From Oscillospiraceae bacterium (lineage in GTDB: Bacteria > Bacillota > Clostridia > Oscillospirales > Oscillospiraceae), in assembly GCA_916988195.3 (NCBI GenBank), contig CAKASQ030000039.1, positions 124,001 through 188,000 of the forward strand: DNA of 64,000 bases. The letters are read 5' to 3'. Shown in pieces: positions 1 to 8,360 of the stretch (the first letter of the stretch is position 1; each line of letters opens with the position of its first letter). The position numbers were made by a program, and so were the translations under genes. Under the pieces are notes generated by a model. That model searched no databases. It saw only the letters and a program-made list of their open reading frames with translations, and had not been told where the DNA came from.

Positions 1-2
1 AA

Positions 3-488
3 ACACCGCAGCCCGCCAATACGGAGGAACCGAAAAAGCCGCGCCGTGGCCGTCCGCCGAAAGCCGAAAAGGCCGCGACTGAAAATCAGAAAGCGGAGAA
101 ATCGGCTGGGGCCCGCAAGGGCCGCCCACCCAAGGCGGATAAGGCGGCCCCTGACAAGCCCAAGCCGTCCAAACGAGACAAAGTGTCCCGAAGTGATGGA
201 AAGGCCCCGGATGCCAAGGAGCCCATTAAGCCCGCACAGGATACGGCACCGAAGGAAACTGCCACTGCGGAACAGACGGCTCCCGAGCCGACCACACCGC
301 CCCGCCCGGTTGAGGAAGGCAAGCTGGTTTATCTGAAACTTTCCGAGGTTCATCCGTTTCACACATTCCGACCGCACCCCTTTAAGGTACGGGACGATGC
401 GAAGATGCAGGAAATCGTTGCTTCTATCCGTGTAAACGGTGTAATGGTTCCCGGTCTTGCCCGCCCGGAGAAAGACGGGAATGGCTAT
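3..488 (+). pseudogene. ParB-like partition protein, N-terminal fragment (5' end outside window)
   Basis: An open frame runs in from the window edge and reads a Lys/Pro/Ala-rich linker with two AT-hook-like motifs (RRGRPPKAEK near base 40 and RKGRPPKADK near base 110). It continues into a ParB/Spo0J N-terminal segment (LVYLKLSEVHPFHTFRPHPF, then ASIRVNGVMVPGLARP). Family members usually continue with an 'EIIAGHRR'-type motif after GNGY. Here the reading changes abruptly around 486-490 into an unrelated P-type ATPase. Such AT-hook-bearing ParB proteins are typical of conjugative elements and plasmids (family knowledge). The DNA-binding HTH half is missing, so the fragment is unlikely to work. 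Confidence 0.7.
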
Positions 489-1713
489 TATAATGCCAGA
501 GGAACGAAAGAACATCGAACAGGTCAACGAGCAGTTTTCCAACGAAGGCTTGCGGGTACTGGCTTTCGCCTGCCGCCGCGTGGACAGCACGGCAGTCAGT
601 CTGGCGGATGAAAACGGCCTGAACTTTTTGGGCCTGATCGCCATGATGGACCCGCCCCGCGAGGAATCCAAGGCAGCAGTGGCGGAGTGTATCCGCGCCG
701 GTATCCGTCCGATTATGATCACCGGCGACCATAAGATCACAGCGGCGGCCATTGCACGGGAGATCGGTATCCTACGTGACGGCACAGAAGCCGTGGAGGG
801 CGCGGTCATCGACAAAATGAGCGATGAAGAGCTGCGGGACTTTGTGCCGCAGGTCAGCGTCTACGCAAGAGTGTCTCCGGAGCATAAGATCCGGATCGTC
901 CGGGCATGGCAGCAACGGGGCAACCTGGTGGCTATGACCGGAGACGGTGTCAACGACGCCCCTGCACTAAAGCAGGCGGACATTGGCGTTGCAATGGGGA
1001 TCACGGGAACAGAGGTCGCCAAGGACGCGGCCGGTATGGTGCTGGCAGACGACAACTTCGCCACCATTGTGAAGGCGGTAAAGAACGGACGGAACGTGTA
1101 TGCCAACATCAAGCGGGCCGTTCAATTTCTGCTCTCCGGCAATACCGCCGGGATCCTGACGGTTCTGTACGCCTCTCTCATGGGGCTTCCAGTGCCTTTT
1201 TCGGCAGTCCATCTGCTGTTCATCAATCTGCTGACGGATTCCCTGCCCGCCATCGCCCTTGGCTTGGAGCCTCATACCGATGAAGTTATGCGGGAGAAGC
1301 CGTGTCCCCGGAACGAAGATATCCTGACGAAGCCCTTCCTCCTCAGCGTCAGCATGGAAGGACTGGTGATCGCCGCCGCCACCATTACGGCGTTCTATCT
1401 GGGGCTGAGCTATGGCGGAGCCGCTGCCGGTCAGACGATGGCGTTTTCCACCCTGTGTTTGAGCCGACTGTTCCACAGCTTCAGCTGTAAGTCACAACAT
1501 CCGGTGCTGCTGACCCGGAAGTTCTGGAACAACCGGGCGCTTTTAGGAGCCTTTGCCGCAGGTAGCCTGCTGCTGGGACTGGTGCTGTTAGTTCCTGCAT
1601 TGGAGCCGCTGTTTTCAGTTGCGCCGCTGTCTGTTGGCATGATCAGTGCTGTAGTGGGACTGGCATTCTGTTCTATGCTGACAATTCAGTTGCTGAAGCG
1701 GTTCCGCCGCTAA
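488..1713 (+). pseudogene. Ca2+-type P-ATPase, C-terminal half
   Basis: The product reads as the second half of a P2-type (calcium-translocating) ATPase. It has the end of the nucleotide-binding domain (GLRVLAFA), the P-domain motifs MITGDHK and TGDGVNDAPALKQADIG, and the M5-M10 membrane segments up to a basic C-terminus (LLKRFRR). The phosphorylation motif DKTGT, the actuator domain and M1-M4 are absent because the frame begins at the junction with the ParB fragment near 488. A chance ATG at 457 could start translation, but the protein could not cycle. Full-length relatives are about twice this length. It may be a real deletion or an assembly join. Confidence 0.8.
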
Positions 1714-1873
1714 GCCCCCTCGCTCTGTGATAAAACCCGCAAAAAAAGAAACCGGCATTTTTCCAAAATCACGCATTTTAACCGCAGTTGCGCAGATGAG
1801 CAGCAGAAAAATATCTGCCGTCCGGTTCCGCAGCGGCGGCTGAAACGCAGTTGAAGATTGCCGTACAAAAAAC

Positions 1874-1904
1874 ATGGAGGCTTCCGAAATCCGGAAACCT
1901 CCAT
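1874..1904 (-). terminator. Rho-independent terminator of the SLH gene
   Basis: The stem ATGGAGGcTTCCG / CGGAAaCCTCCAT has a short loop and is followed on the minus strand by GTTTTTTG. It lies 37 bases past the stop codon of the SLH-domain gene. The flanking stretch 1714-1940 contains no other gene that I can support. Confidence 0.75.
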
Positions 1905-1940
1905 AAATTTATCAGATTCGACAAAAGAAGAATTGACAGC

Positions 1941-3101
1941 TCAGGCGGCGCTGAACGGCTTCAGGTCTGTGTGATTTTTCCATTCGTCCGTGACGCCGGC
2001 ATCGCGCAACAGCTTTGTCACGGTTTTATCCAAGGCATCGACTCTGTCGCTGCTGACTGCCTGCAGGTCAAAACCGGCGTCGCCGGCGTCATCCAGAATC
2101 GCGGGATCCTCGCTGCCGTCCAGCAGGGCGTTTGTCTGACGAAGCGCCTGCTGCCACTGGAAGGAGAAGAAGTCTTTCTGCGTTGCGTTCATTCCGTTCA
2201 GATAGGTTTTTACCGCATCCTCGGCCTTTCCACTCTCAATCATCGCGAGCTTCATCAGAGAAACCGCAGCGTTTGTCTGCTGCAGGCTGCCGCCTGCGCT
2301 GCCGTGCGCGACAGTATCAATTCTCACGAGCAGATTGACCAGCGTATCCTTGCTCTCGGATGCATACATCCAGCCGGTCACGTCACCGCTGTAATCCACC
2401 TTGCCGGTTGTCTGGGACGCCAGCCGGTACAACAGCGTTACGAGCTGCGCACGGGTGCAGGCGGCATCCGGCAGCAGGCGGTTATTGGAGCCCTTGAGGA
2501 TTTCGGTGTTGACTGCCCACGCCATCGCCTCGCGGGCATACTCGGAAAGGCTGCCATAGTCGGCATACTCGCGGATCGCCATGCCGCCCTGCGTGGTGTC
2601 GAAGCCCTGCTGCTTTGCAAAGCGCCAGAGCATCGTGGCCGCCTGTTCCCGGGTCACGGCATTCGCTGCGCCGAAGGTATTCTTACTGAGACCGGTGACA
2701 ATGCCGAGACTTGCTGCCCAGCGGACAGCTTCTGCGTAATAGGAACTCTCTTTCACATCAGAAAAGCTCATCGCGTAATTCACGACCGGCTTCCCGGCGG
2801 CGCGCCAGAGGAAGGTCACAAAGTCGGCGCGGGTGCAGTCACGCTCCGGCGCGAATGCGTCCTTGCTGACACCGGATGTGATTTCCTTTTCGACCGCCCA
2901 GTTGACAGCGTCATAAAAATAATCCTGTTTCGATACGTCTGTAAACGCCTGTGCCGGTTCTACGCGCGGCAGTCCACATAAACATTGCCCAGAATGTTCC
3001 ACGTCCGTAACCGCCTGTGCTGGTTCTGTGGCAAGCGCCTGTGCACTCAATAGCATCACGGCTGCCAGCAGCAAACTGAAAACCCGAATGGTGCGTTTCA
3101 T
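1941..3101 (-). CDS. S-layer homology (SLH) domain protein
   Basis: This is a 386-aa exported protein. The start at 3101 is chosen because GGAGG sits 8 bases upstream and the product begins with a classic signal peptide (MKRTIRVFSLLLAAVMLLSA). Three SLH repeats follow at about residues 52-105, 112-165 and 178-230, each with the typical F-x-D-V ... W-A ... G ... R pattern. The last ~145 residues are Gln/Ala/Leu-rich, helical-looking and unassigned. SLH domains anchor proteins to secondary cell-wall polymers in Gram-positives (family knowledge), so a cell-surface location is inferred. A short EPAQAxTDV motif is repeated just before the first SLH domain. A 58-aa ORF lies 16 bases upstream and is probably cotranscribed. 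Confidence 0.85.
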   Translation of the reverse strand: MKRTIRVFSLLLAAVMLLSAQALATEPAQAVTDVEHSGQCLCGLPRVEPAQAFTDVSKQDYFYDAVNWAVEKEITSGVSKDAFAPERDCTRADFVTFLWRAAGKPVVNYAMSFSDVKESSYYAEAVRWAASLGIVTGLSKNTFGAANAVTREQAATMLWRFAKQQGFDTTQGGMAIREYADYGSLSEYAREAMAWAVNTEILKGSNNRLLPDAACTRAQLVTLLYRLASQTTGKVDYSGDVTGWMYASESKDTLVNLLVRIDTVAHGSAGGSLQQTNAAVSLMKLAMIESGKAEDAVKTYLNGMNATQKDFFSFQWQQALRQTNALLDGSEDPAILDDAGDAGFDLQAVSSDRVDALDKTVTKLLRDAGVTDEWKNHTDLKPFSAA

Positions 3102-3117
3102 ACAAATGCCTCCATAT

Positions 3118-3294
3118 TTATTGGACCTTGTATCCATCTTTGCATTTTTCCAGCGCAAAGTGCATCTGCGCCTCGTGGGTCGCAAACGGAAGCTGTTCAA
3201 ATCTGTCCGCCGGATGAAAAGAAATAATCTGATTCAGATGATCGATCCACACGGCGCAAAGCTCTTTGAAATGTTCCAGCGGCTCCTCGTTCAT
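3118..3294 (-). CDS. Small conserved-looking protein upstream of the SLH gene
   Basis: This 58-aa ORF begins MNEEPLEHFKELCAVWIDHL and ends ALEKCKDGYKVQ. An AAAGGAG ribosome site precedes the ATG, and the stop lies 16 bases before the SLH start, so the two genes probably form one operon. The peptide is acidic/aromatic, lacks a signal peptide or membrane segment, and carries two Cys. I do not recognise the family. The good ribosome site, tight spacing and normal amino-acid composition favour a real gene over a chance frame. The function is unknown and could be related to the exported partner. Confidence 0.6.
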   Translation of the reverse strand: MNEEPLEHFKELCAVWIDHLNQIISFHPADRFEQLPFATHEAQMHFALEKCKDGYKVQ

Positions 3295-3342
3295 CGTACA
3301 TGCTCCTTTTCTGCTTTATAACATAATTTTAGTCGGTTTATC

Positions 3343-3402
3343 TTGTAAAAACAAGAAGCTGGCAGTACAATAAAGAAAAAGAGACTTGTGCAAAGCGCAC
3401 AA
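3343..3402 (+). promoter_or_regulatory. Promoter of the PucR gene with two inverted repeats
   Basis: A -35 TTGTAA (3343-3348) and a -10 TACAAT (3366-3371) are 17 bases apart. The -35 region lies inside CTTGTaaaaACAAG, and a second inverted repeat, CTTGTGC/GCACAAG (3385-3402), sits between the -10 and the ribosome site. Both repeats share the CTTGT half-site, which suggests an operator, possibly for the PucR protein itself (inference). Confidence 0.5.
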
Positions 3403-3420
3403 GCGAAAGGATATCGCCAT

Positions 3421-4653
3421 ATGGCTGCAACACAGTGGGAAACGTGCAGCGCCGATGCGCTGCTGCGGGAATTTTTTGCGCAGGACGATCTAAGCCGCCT
3501 CGCAGAAGGCGCGGGCGCGCTGCTGGGCTGTCCGCTTCTGGTGCTGGACGATACGTTTCATGTTGCCGCGCACCATCTACCGCTGGGGTTTTCCGACGCA
3601 GTTTTTCAGGCGTCGGTGCGCAGCGGCGAGATCACTTATGAGGCAGGCGCGATCATCAGCCGAAGTCCTGCTCTGTCCGCAGGAGCGGCAGACTGCATCA
3701 AGCTTGCAGACAGTCCGTACCGCCGCCGCTTTGCACCGCTCGTCAGTGCGGGCGTGCGGCTGGGGTATCTGATCTGCGTCGACACGGACGGCCATCTGGA
3801 GAGAATCCCGGCGCAGACATGGAATACCGTGGAGCAGATCTTGGCAAAGCAGCTTTTTGTCGAGGCCAGCCGGCAGGATAATTCGTTTGAAACGGCGGAG
3901 GATATTCTCCGGCATTTGCTAGACGGCGGTTTTCCGTCCGCTCCGTATTTCAGGCTGCAAATTTCGGGGACGTATCTTGCAGACTTCCATCCGCTTGCCT
4001 TCGCACTCATCGATCTGACTGCCTATCACAGCGGATATCTCGGGCAGCGCCATTTGAAGGAGGAAGTAACGGCGATTTTCCTGGGCTCCCATTCTTTTTT
4101 ATACAAAGGAAATGTTATGCTTTTTCTGCACCGGCGGGAGGATATGGAGCGATTTCCCGCACTGGCGGAGGAATCTCAGCTCAAGATCATTGTGTCGGAG
4201 AAAATTGACGATCTGTTTGCACTGCCTGCGCTCTATCGCACGGCAAGCGAGGCACTGGCGCTGATGACGGACGAACGCTTCCACAGCGGTCGCGTCTACA
4301 CTGTTGCGCAGCTGCGCACGTCGCTGCTGCTGAAAAATCTGGAAGGGCGGGAAGATTTGATCGCGCAGGAGGTGCACGCGCTTGCCGCGCACGACCGGGA
4401 AAAGGGCACGCAGTACTGTGAAACGCTCTATTATTACCTGATCTGCTGCCGGTCGCTGCAAAAGACCTGCGAAGCGCTTTTTACCCATCGAAACACCGTG
4501 CTCTACCGCATCCGAAGAATGCAGGAGGAATTCGGCATCCCGCTGGATGAACCGGACAAGCACGCCGATCTGCTGCTGAGCGTGTCGCTTCTGCTGTTTG
4601 AAGCGAAGGGCCCGGATTTCTTCCTGCCCAAAACGCCCTCAGAAAATTCATAA
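3421..4653 (+). CDS. PucR-family transcriptional regulator
   Basis: This is a 410-aa regulator. The start at 3421 follows GAAAGG by about 10 bases. The C-terminal ~65 residues match the PucR helix-turn-helix (CEALFTHRNTVLYRIRRMQE followed by LLLSVSLLLFE). The middle carries the CdaR-like GGDEF-related region (HLKEEVTAIFLGSHSFLYKG) and the N-terminal part looks like a GAF-like sensing region. No membrane segment is present, so it is cytoplasmic. PucR/CdaR proteins typically sense metabolites and control nearby catabolic genes. The next gene downstream is a lipoprotein behind a hairpin, so the target is not obvious. Repeats in its own promoter suggest autoregulation. Confidence 0.8.
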   Translation: MAATQWETCSADALLREFFAQDDLSRLAEGAGALLGCPLLVLDDTFHVAAHHLPLGFSDAVFQASVRSGEITYEAGAIISRSPALSAGAADCIKLADSPYRRRFAPLVSAGVRLGYLICVDTDGHLERIPAQTWNTVEQILAKQLFVEASRQDNSFETAEDILRHLLDGGFPSAPYFRLQISGTYLADFHPLAFALIDLTAYHSGYLGQRHLKEEVTAIFLGSHSFLYKGNVMLFLHRREDMERFPALAEESQLKIIVSEKIDDLFALPALYRTASEALALMTDERFHSGRVYTVAQLRTSLLLKNLEGREDLIAQEVHALAAHDREKGTQYCETLYYYLICCRSLQKTCEALFTHRNTVLYRIRRMQEEFGIPLDEPDKHADLLLSVSLLLFEAKGPDFFLPKTPSENS

Positions 4654-4700
4654 CTCGGTCATAGTTTCAGCAAGATTTCGTCACAACCTTCTGTCAGGAT

Positions 4701-4733
4701 AGGGCTACCGTTCAAAAAGAACGGAACAGCCCT
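4701..4733 (+). other. Leader hairpin between pucR-like gene and lipoprotein gene
   Basis: The stem AGGGCTaCCGTTC / GAACGGaacAGCCCT ends about 10 bases before the lipoprotein ribosome site. There is no T-run, so it could be a weak terminator, an attenuator or an mRNA-stabilising structure. Confidence 0.4.
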
Positions 4734-4754
4734 TGATGAAAGGAAGTTTGACCT

Positions 4755-5465
4755 ATGAAAAAAGTATTGGCAATTTTGCTTGCCCTTTCGGTGCTGGCAT
4801 TGAGCGCCTGCGCAGCCAAGCAGGCTAATTCGGATACACAGAAGGACTCCAACACAGCGGAAACGGAGCAGCAGCCGGATTCTGCGCAGACCGCAGAAAC
4901 ACAGCAGCCCGCGCAGGAAGCAAAGCGCATCGAACCGCTGCCGGAAAGCCTTGACCTGAACGCACTGACCGACGCGACCGTCGCAGCAAGCTTCGGCGAG
5001 GAGGATATTTCCGAAAAAGACGGCAAGATGGAAATTTCCCTGACGGTTTATGACTACGATGTCTACGACATGGTGGATATCTCGCAGCTTGCCGTCGGCG
5101 ATACGATCGTTGTGAATGGAAAGGACATGGTCGTTGCATCTCGCGAGGACAAGGACGGCTTTGTTACCATCAATGGAGGACTCGAGCAGGGCGGCGTCGA
5201 TCTGACGAGCGATGACAGCGGCGTTTATTATGCTGTCGATCTGGATGATGCAAAATCGTATCACGAGCTTGGTAAGATCACCGTGCCGGTCGCGGAAGGC
5301 TTTGTCCTGACGGACAATTCCGATCCTGACCATCCGGACGAGACCTATGCCGCGTCTGACCTTGCAAAGCTGGCTGCATCTGAACCAGGCTTCACCGCCA
5401 ACAACACGCTGGCGACCATCGAGCATGGCGAACTGACCGTCCTGGCGAGAAGCTATACGCCGTAA
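4755..5465 (+). CDS. Secreted lipoprotein of unknown function
   Basis: This 236-aa protein has a type II signal peptide and lipobox (LALSVLALSAC, lipid-modified Cys about residue 21). A Gln/Glu/Thr-rich flexible linker of ~35 residues and a folded domain with many Asp/Val strands follow. GAAAGGAAG precedes the ATG. The start and linker are typical of Gram-positive lipoproteins tethered to the outer face of the membrane. I recognise no named domain. The VGDTIVVNGKDM segment hints at a beta-barrel-like fold but gives no function. It has its own terminator downstream and stands alone, unless cotranscribed from the PucR gene through the leader hairpin. Confidence 0.75.
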   Translation: MKKVLAILLALSVLALSACAAKQANSDTQKDSNTAETEQQPDSAQTAETQQPAQEAKRIEPLPESLDLNALTDATVAASFGEEDISEKDGKMEISLTVYDYDVYDMVDISQLAVGDTIVVNGKDMVVASREDKDGFVTINGGLEQGGVDLTSDDSGVYYAVDLDDAKSYHELGKITVPVAEGFVLTDNSDPDHPDETYAASDLAKLAASEPGFTANNTLATIEHGELTVLARSYTP

Positions 5466-5482
5466 TTTCGAAACGCAGAATC

Positions 5483-5509
5483 TGCCCGGAGGCACAACGC
5501 TTCCGGGCA
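5483..5509 (+). terminator. Terminator of the lipoprotein gene
   Basis: The stem TGCCCGGA / TCCGGGCA is followed by TTTTCTTTG, 17 bases after the lipoprotein stop codon. Confidence 0.75.
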
Positions 5510-5598
5510 TTTTCTTTGCTGCGGCAGATTTTTACGGAGATTTCACACAAAAACGATCGCTGAATTTACACAGGCTTGCTATCATAACCATATTCCAA

Positions 5599-6063
5599 AT
5601 GAACCAGACAGCCATTGGAAGCTACATCGCACGCAAGCGCAGGGAGCAAAACCTCACGCAGGAGCAGCTGGCGCAGCAGCTCGGCGTGTCCAACAAGACC
5701 ATTTCAAAATGGGAAAACGGAAAATGTATGCCGGATTACAGCATCATTCAAACGCTCTGCGAAGCGCTCCATGTGACGCTCCCGGAGCTGATGGACGGCG
5801 AGGATGCAGCAGAGGACAGCATGCGCGTCTACGACGATGAACAAATTCTCGACCTGCTGCGCCGTACGCAGGAGCTCGAACGGCAGAGAGACGTCCTCTG
5901 TGGCTTTGTCCTCATCGTCCTCGGCATCGCCAGCGGTGCCATGTCCAAAACAACCGGCGGAACGGATGTACAGGACTTCTTCTCCGGTATCCTGATGGGG
6001 CTTTCTGTTGTGGAGATTCTTGCAGGTCTCTGTGTCGCCGGGAAAGCGCTCCTGAAGCAGTAA
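5599..6063 (+). CDS. XRE-family regulator with C-terminal membrane segments
   Basis: This 154-aa protein has an N-terminal Cro/C1 helix-turn-helix (residues ~5-60: LTQEQLAQQLGVSNKTISKW). An acidic linker and two hydrophobic helices (about 100-118 and 126-150: GFVLIVLGIASGAM and GILMGLSVVEILAGLCVAG) complete it. HTH proteins with C-terminal membrane helices are common in Clostridia and may sense envelope state (inference). No Shine-Dalgarno is visible before the ATG, and AT-rich CATATTCC lies directly upstream, so translation may be leaderless or weak. A bidirectional hairpin follows the stop. Confidence 0.8.
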   Translation: MNQTAIGSYIARKRREQNLTQEQLAQQLGVSNKTISKWENGKCMPDYSIIQTLCEALHVTLPELMDGEDAAEDSMRVYDDEQILDLLRRTQELERQRDVLCGFVLIVLGIASGAMSKTTGGTDVQDFFSGILMGLSVVEILAGLCVAGKALLKQ

Positions 6064-6069
6064 AAAACA

Positions 6070-6109
6070 CCGTCTTCTTCGAATCGATTATTCGGTTCAA
6101 AGAAGGCGG
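6070..6109. terminator. Bidirectional terminator
   Basis: The stem CCGTCTTCTT / AAGAAGGCGG has an inner GAA..TTC pairing. On the minus strand it is followed by GTGTTTTTT (end of the DUF6282 gene), and on the plus strand by CACGTTTATTTT (end of the XRE gene). Confidence 0.75.
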
Positions 6110-6123
6110 CACGTTTATTTTGT

Positions 6124-7002
6124 TTATTGCTTTGGCGCGTCCTCCAGCCCAAGCAGCCACGCCGGGAGCGTGCGCGTCATGGCTCGTATCTCGCCGCTGC
6201 TCACGCCGTGATCGAGCATGAATTGCAGATACTGCCGCATGGCTTCCTCCCACGGAGGGTTCGCCGGATCGCCGCAGTCGGTGGACAAAATGGTATGCGA
6301 CGTACCGAGCTGCCGGATCGCATCCAGATTGCGTTCAGCATTGCTGATCCACTGCCCGTTTTGCAGCGGCTGGCGGTAGCAGCGTTCAAAGATGACGCCG
6401 TAATCCTCCTGAAGCGCCTTCTGCTTGGAAACGCTCAGATCCACGACCCAGTATTCCGGGTGCGTGATCACGATCTTTCGCACGCCGGCGTTGCGCGCAC
6501 CATCCACCACACAGTGAATCTCCTCCGGGGAGATGTGCCCCGTCGCAAGCACGGCGTCATACGCCTTGATCAGAGAAAAGATACTGAGCAGCTCCGGCAG
6601 CAGATTGCCGCGGCTGTCCGTCACGCGGATGCCACCCGTTTTTCCGCGCTTGCGATATTCGTTCTCCGCGTCTACGGTTGGCAGCCAGATGATCTTCGCG
6701 CCCATGCGCAGCGCAGTCTGCACCGCCTGCTCATTGAGTCCGCCGGCCTCCCGGTTCAAAACCAGCCCGCCGTACATATAGAACGAATTGTCGCCGTGAA
6801 CCGACCGGTTGTATGCGTTGCACAGCGACGCGCGCGCGACGGTGCCGCAGTGATGCCCCTTGATGACGATGGCTCTTGCACCCGCACGGACGGCTGCGTC
6901 CGTCAGCTCCAGATCGTTATAGGTCCGGTGAATGACGTCCGGTGCGGTATGGACGTGCAGATCTATGACGCCATCCAGAATGTTTTTCTGCTCTGTGTCC
7001 AT
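6124..7002 (-). CDS. DUF6282-like, amidohydrolase-related protein
   Basis: This 292-aa cytoplasmic protein has the N-terminal metal-site signature of amidohydrolase/PHP-like enzymes (VIDLHVHTAPDV). A GHHCG motif at about residue 51, HPEYW at about 180 and STDCGDP near 245 could supply the remaining His/Asp ligands. The pattern LHVHTAPD...KGHH is what I associate with DUF6282 proteins, a family without a proven reaction. GAAGGAGGGAG precedes the start. It is a single-gene unit ended by the 6070-6109 hairpin. A hydrolase of small cyclic or phosphate substrates is possible but unproven. Confidence 0.7.
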   Translation of the reverse strand: MDTEQKNILDGVIDLHVHTAPDVIHRTYNDLELTDAAVRAGARAIVIKGHHCGTVARASLCNAYNRSVHGDNSFYMYGGLVLNREAGGLNEQAVQTALRMGAKIIWLPTVDAENEYRKRGKTGGIRVTDSRGNLLPELLSIFSLIKAYDAVLATGHISPEEIHCVVDGARNAGVRKIVITHPEYWVVDLSVSKQKALQEDYGVIFERCYRQPLQNGQWISNAERNLDAIRQLGTSHTILSTDCGDPANPPWEEAMRQYLQFMLDHGVSSGEIRAMTRTLPAWLLGLEDAPKQ

Positions 7003-7029
7003 GAAAGCTCCCTCCTTCGGAAGAAAAAA

Positions 7030-7062
7030 GCCTGCCGTCTGCGAAAACCGCAGGCGGCAGGC
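7030..7062 (-). terminator. Terminator of hsp20
   Basis: The strong stem GCCTGCCGtCTGCG / CGCAGgCGGCAGGC is followed on the minus strand by TTTTTTCTTCC, 13 bases beyond the hsp20 stop. Confidence 0.85.
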
Positions 7063-7074
7063 TGACGCAGAATA

Positions 7075-7512
7075 TTACTCGATGGCGATTGCGGTAGAAG
7101 AGGCGAGCTTCTTCACGTCCTCCTTCGGGACGATGACGCTCAGAACGCCGTCTTCATACTTCGCCTTGACGTCCTCCGGCTTGACATTGCCGACGTAGAA
7201 GCTGCGCGAGCAAGCGCCTGCATAGCGCTCCTGACGCAGAACACGACCCTTCTTGTCCTGCTCATCCTTGTCCAGACCCTTCTGGGCGGCGATGGTCAGA
7301 TAGCCGTCTTTGATGTCGAGGCTGATCTCGTCTTTCTTGAAGCCGGGCAGTTCGACTGCAAAGTGGTAAGCCTTGGCGTCGTCCGTCTCGCGGATATCGG
7401 TCTTCATCAGGTTCTTGGAGTTCTTGCCAAACAGCGGGCTGTGCGAACCAAAGAAGCCATTGTTGTCAAAAAATTCATCAAACATATTTTCACCATAGAT
7501 GCTGGGCACCAT
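7075..7512 (-). CDS. hsp20: Small heat-shock protein, Hsp20/alpha-crystallin family
   Basis: This is a 145-aa ATP-independent holdase chaperone of the cytoplasm. The alpha-crystallin domain covers residues ~38-130, with the family motifs AVELPGFKKDEISLDI, GYLTI, and the conserved A-x-x-x-x-G-V-L stretch (AKYEDGVLSVIVPKE). The N-terminal region is short and Phe/Asn-rich (MFDEFFDNNGFFG), as in Clostridium Hsp18. GGAGG sits 8 bases before the ATG. It lies downstream of an HdeD-like gene on the same strand, about 95 bases away, so the two may form a stress locus. No CIRCE element was seen in the gap. Confidence 0.92.
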   Translation of the reverse strand: MVPSIYGENMFDEFFDNNGFFGSHSPLFGKNSKNLMKTDIRETDDAKAYHFAVELPGFKKDEISLDIKDGYLTIAAQKGLDKDEQDKKGRVLRQERYAGACSRSFYVGNVKPEDVKAKYEDGVLSVIVPKEDVKKLASSTAIAIE

Positions 7513-7606
7513 AATAATTCCTCCAATATATTTTGATTTCAGGGATTTGCGTATTTATATGAAGCTCTGCGGCGCAGCAGCTGCCGCGCTGGGCATTGCT
7601 TGCAGA

Positions 7607-8140
7607 TCAAAGATCTTTCGTTCTGGAAATGCAGGCGTAAACGATGGCGCTAATGCCTTCGAGCAGGAACACCAATCCGACCGTTACGCCGACTGCAGCC
7701 GCGCTGACCCACGGATCCATCATGCAGATAAAACCCGCGCCCATCAGCAAAATGCCGACGGCAAGGACCCAGCCCCAGCCGCGCACGCCGAGGGCGTGCA
7801 GATCAAATGCGCTGACGAACCGGGAGATGCCGGAGAACATCAGCCAGACCGTAAAGATAAACGGCAGCGACAACAGCGTGAACCACTGGTTAAAGAGCAG
7901 GAACAACGACATGATCACGGTCAGCACGCCGTCGAGCAGCAGCCAGCCGGAGCCGATCAGCACACCGCTCGTTCCGGCGAAAACCACGATCTCCGCGATG
8001 CCTGCAGCCAGCATGAAAACGCCGAGCATCAGACCCGCGGACAGAACTGCAACATCTTCATTGCACAAACAATAAATGCCTGCCGCAATCAGCAGGATGC
8101 CAGCTACGATATTCAAGATCCGAACTGTTTTTGTGTGCAT
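7607..8140 (-). CDS. HdeD-like (DUF308) membrane protein
   Basis: This 177-aa integral membrane protein has six predicted hydrophobic helices in three hairpin pairs (NIVAGILLIAAGIYCL, GLMLGVFMLAAGIAEIVVF, LLDGVLTVIMSLFLLF, FIFTVWLMFSGISRF, WVLAVGILLMGAGFI, AAAVGVTVGLVFLLEGISAI). This is the repeat pattern of the HdeD/DUF308 family, linked to acid resistance in enterobacteria. Here only a general membrane-stress role can be inferred. GAAGAGGAAG precedes the ATG. It lies upstream of hsp20 in the same direction. An inverted repeat, GAGTTCgaaaaGAACTTC, lies just upstream (8162-8181) and might be an operator. Confidence 0.85.
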   Translation of the reverse strand: MHTKTVRILNIVAGILLIAAGIYCLCNEDVAVLSAGLMLGVFMLAAGIAEIVVFAGTSGVLIGSGWLLLDGVLTVIMSLFLLFNQWFTLLSLPFIFTVWLMFSGISRFVSAFDLHALGVRGWGWVLAVGILLMGAGFICMMDPWVSAAAVGVTVGLVFLLEGISAIVYACISRTKDL

Positions 8141-8360
8141 GCTTTCTTCCTCTTCTCTTTTGAAGTTCTTTTCGAACTCCTCTTTGTTTTTATGCTCTTA
8201 GTTTATTCTTTCTCTGCCAAAAAGCAAGAAACCGGAAGCACAAGAAATGTGGATTTGATTGTGCGGAAAGCACAATCAGTATCACGGAAGAAAACAGCTT
8301 GACCGTCCTGCTTTGACGGACTATAATAAGGGAAAATCCCCAAAAGGAAGGCTAAACTTC

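Noticed and set aside
1851-2981. 376-aa plus-strand frame opposite the SLH gene
   Set aside because: It is antisense to the SLH protein and overlaps its terminator; no start signal was seen.
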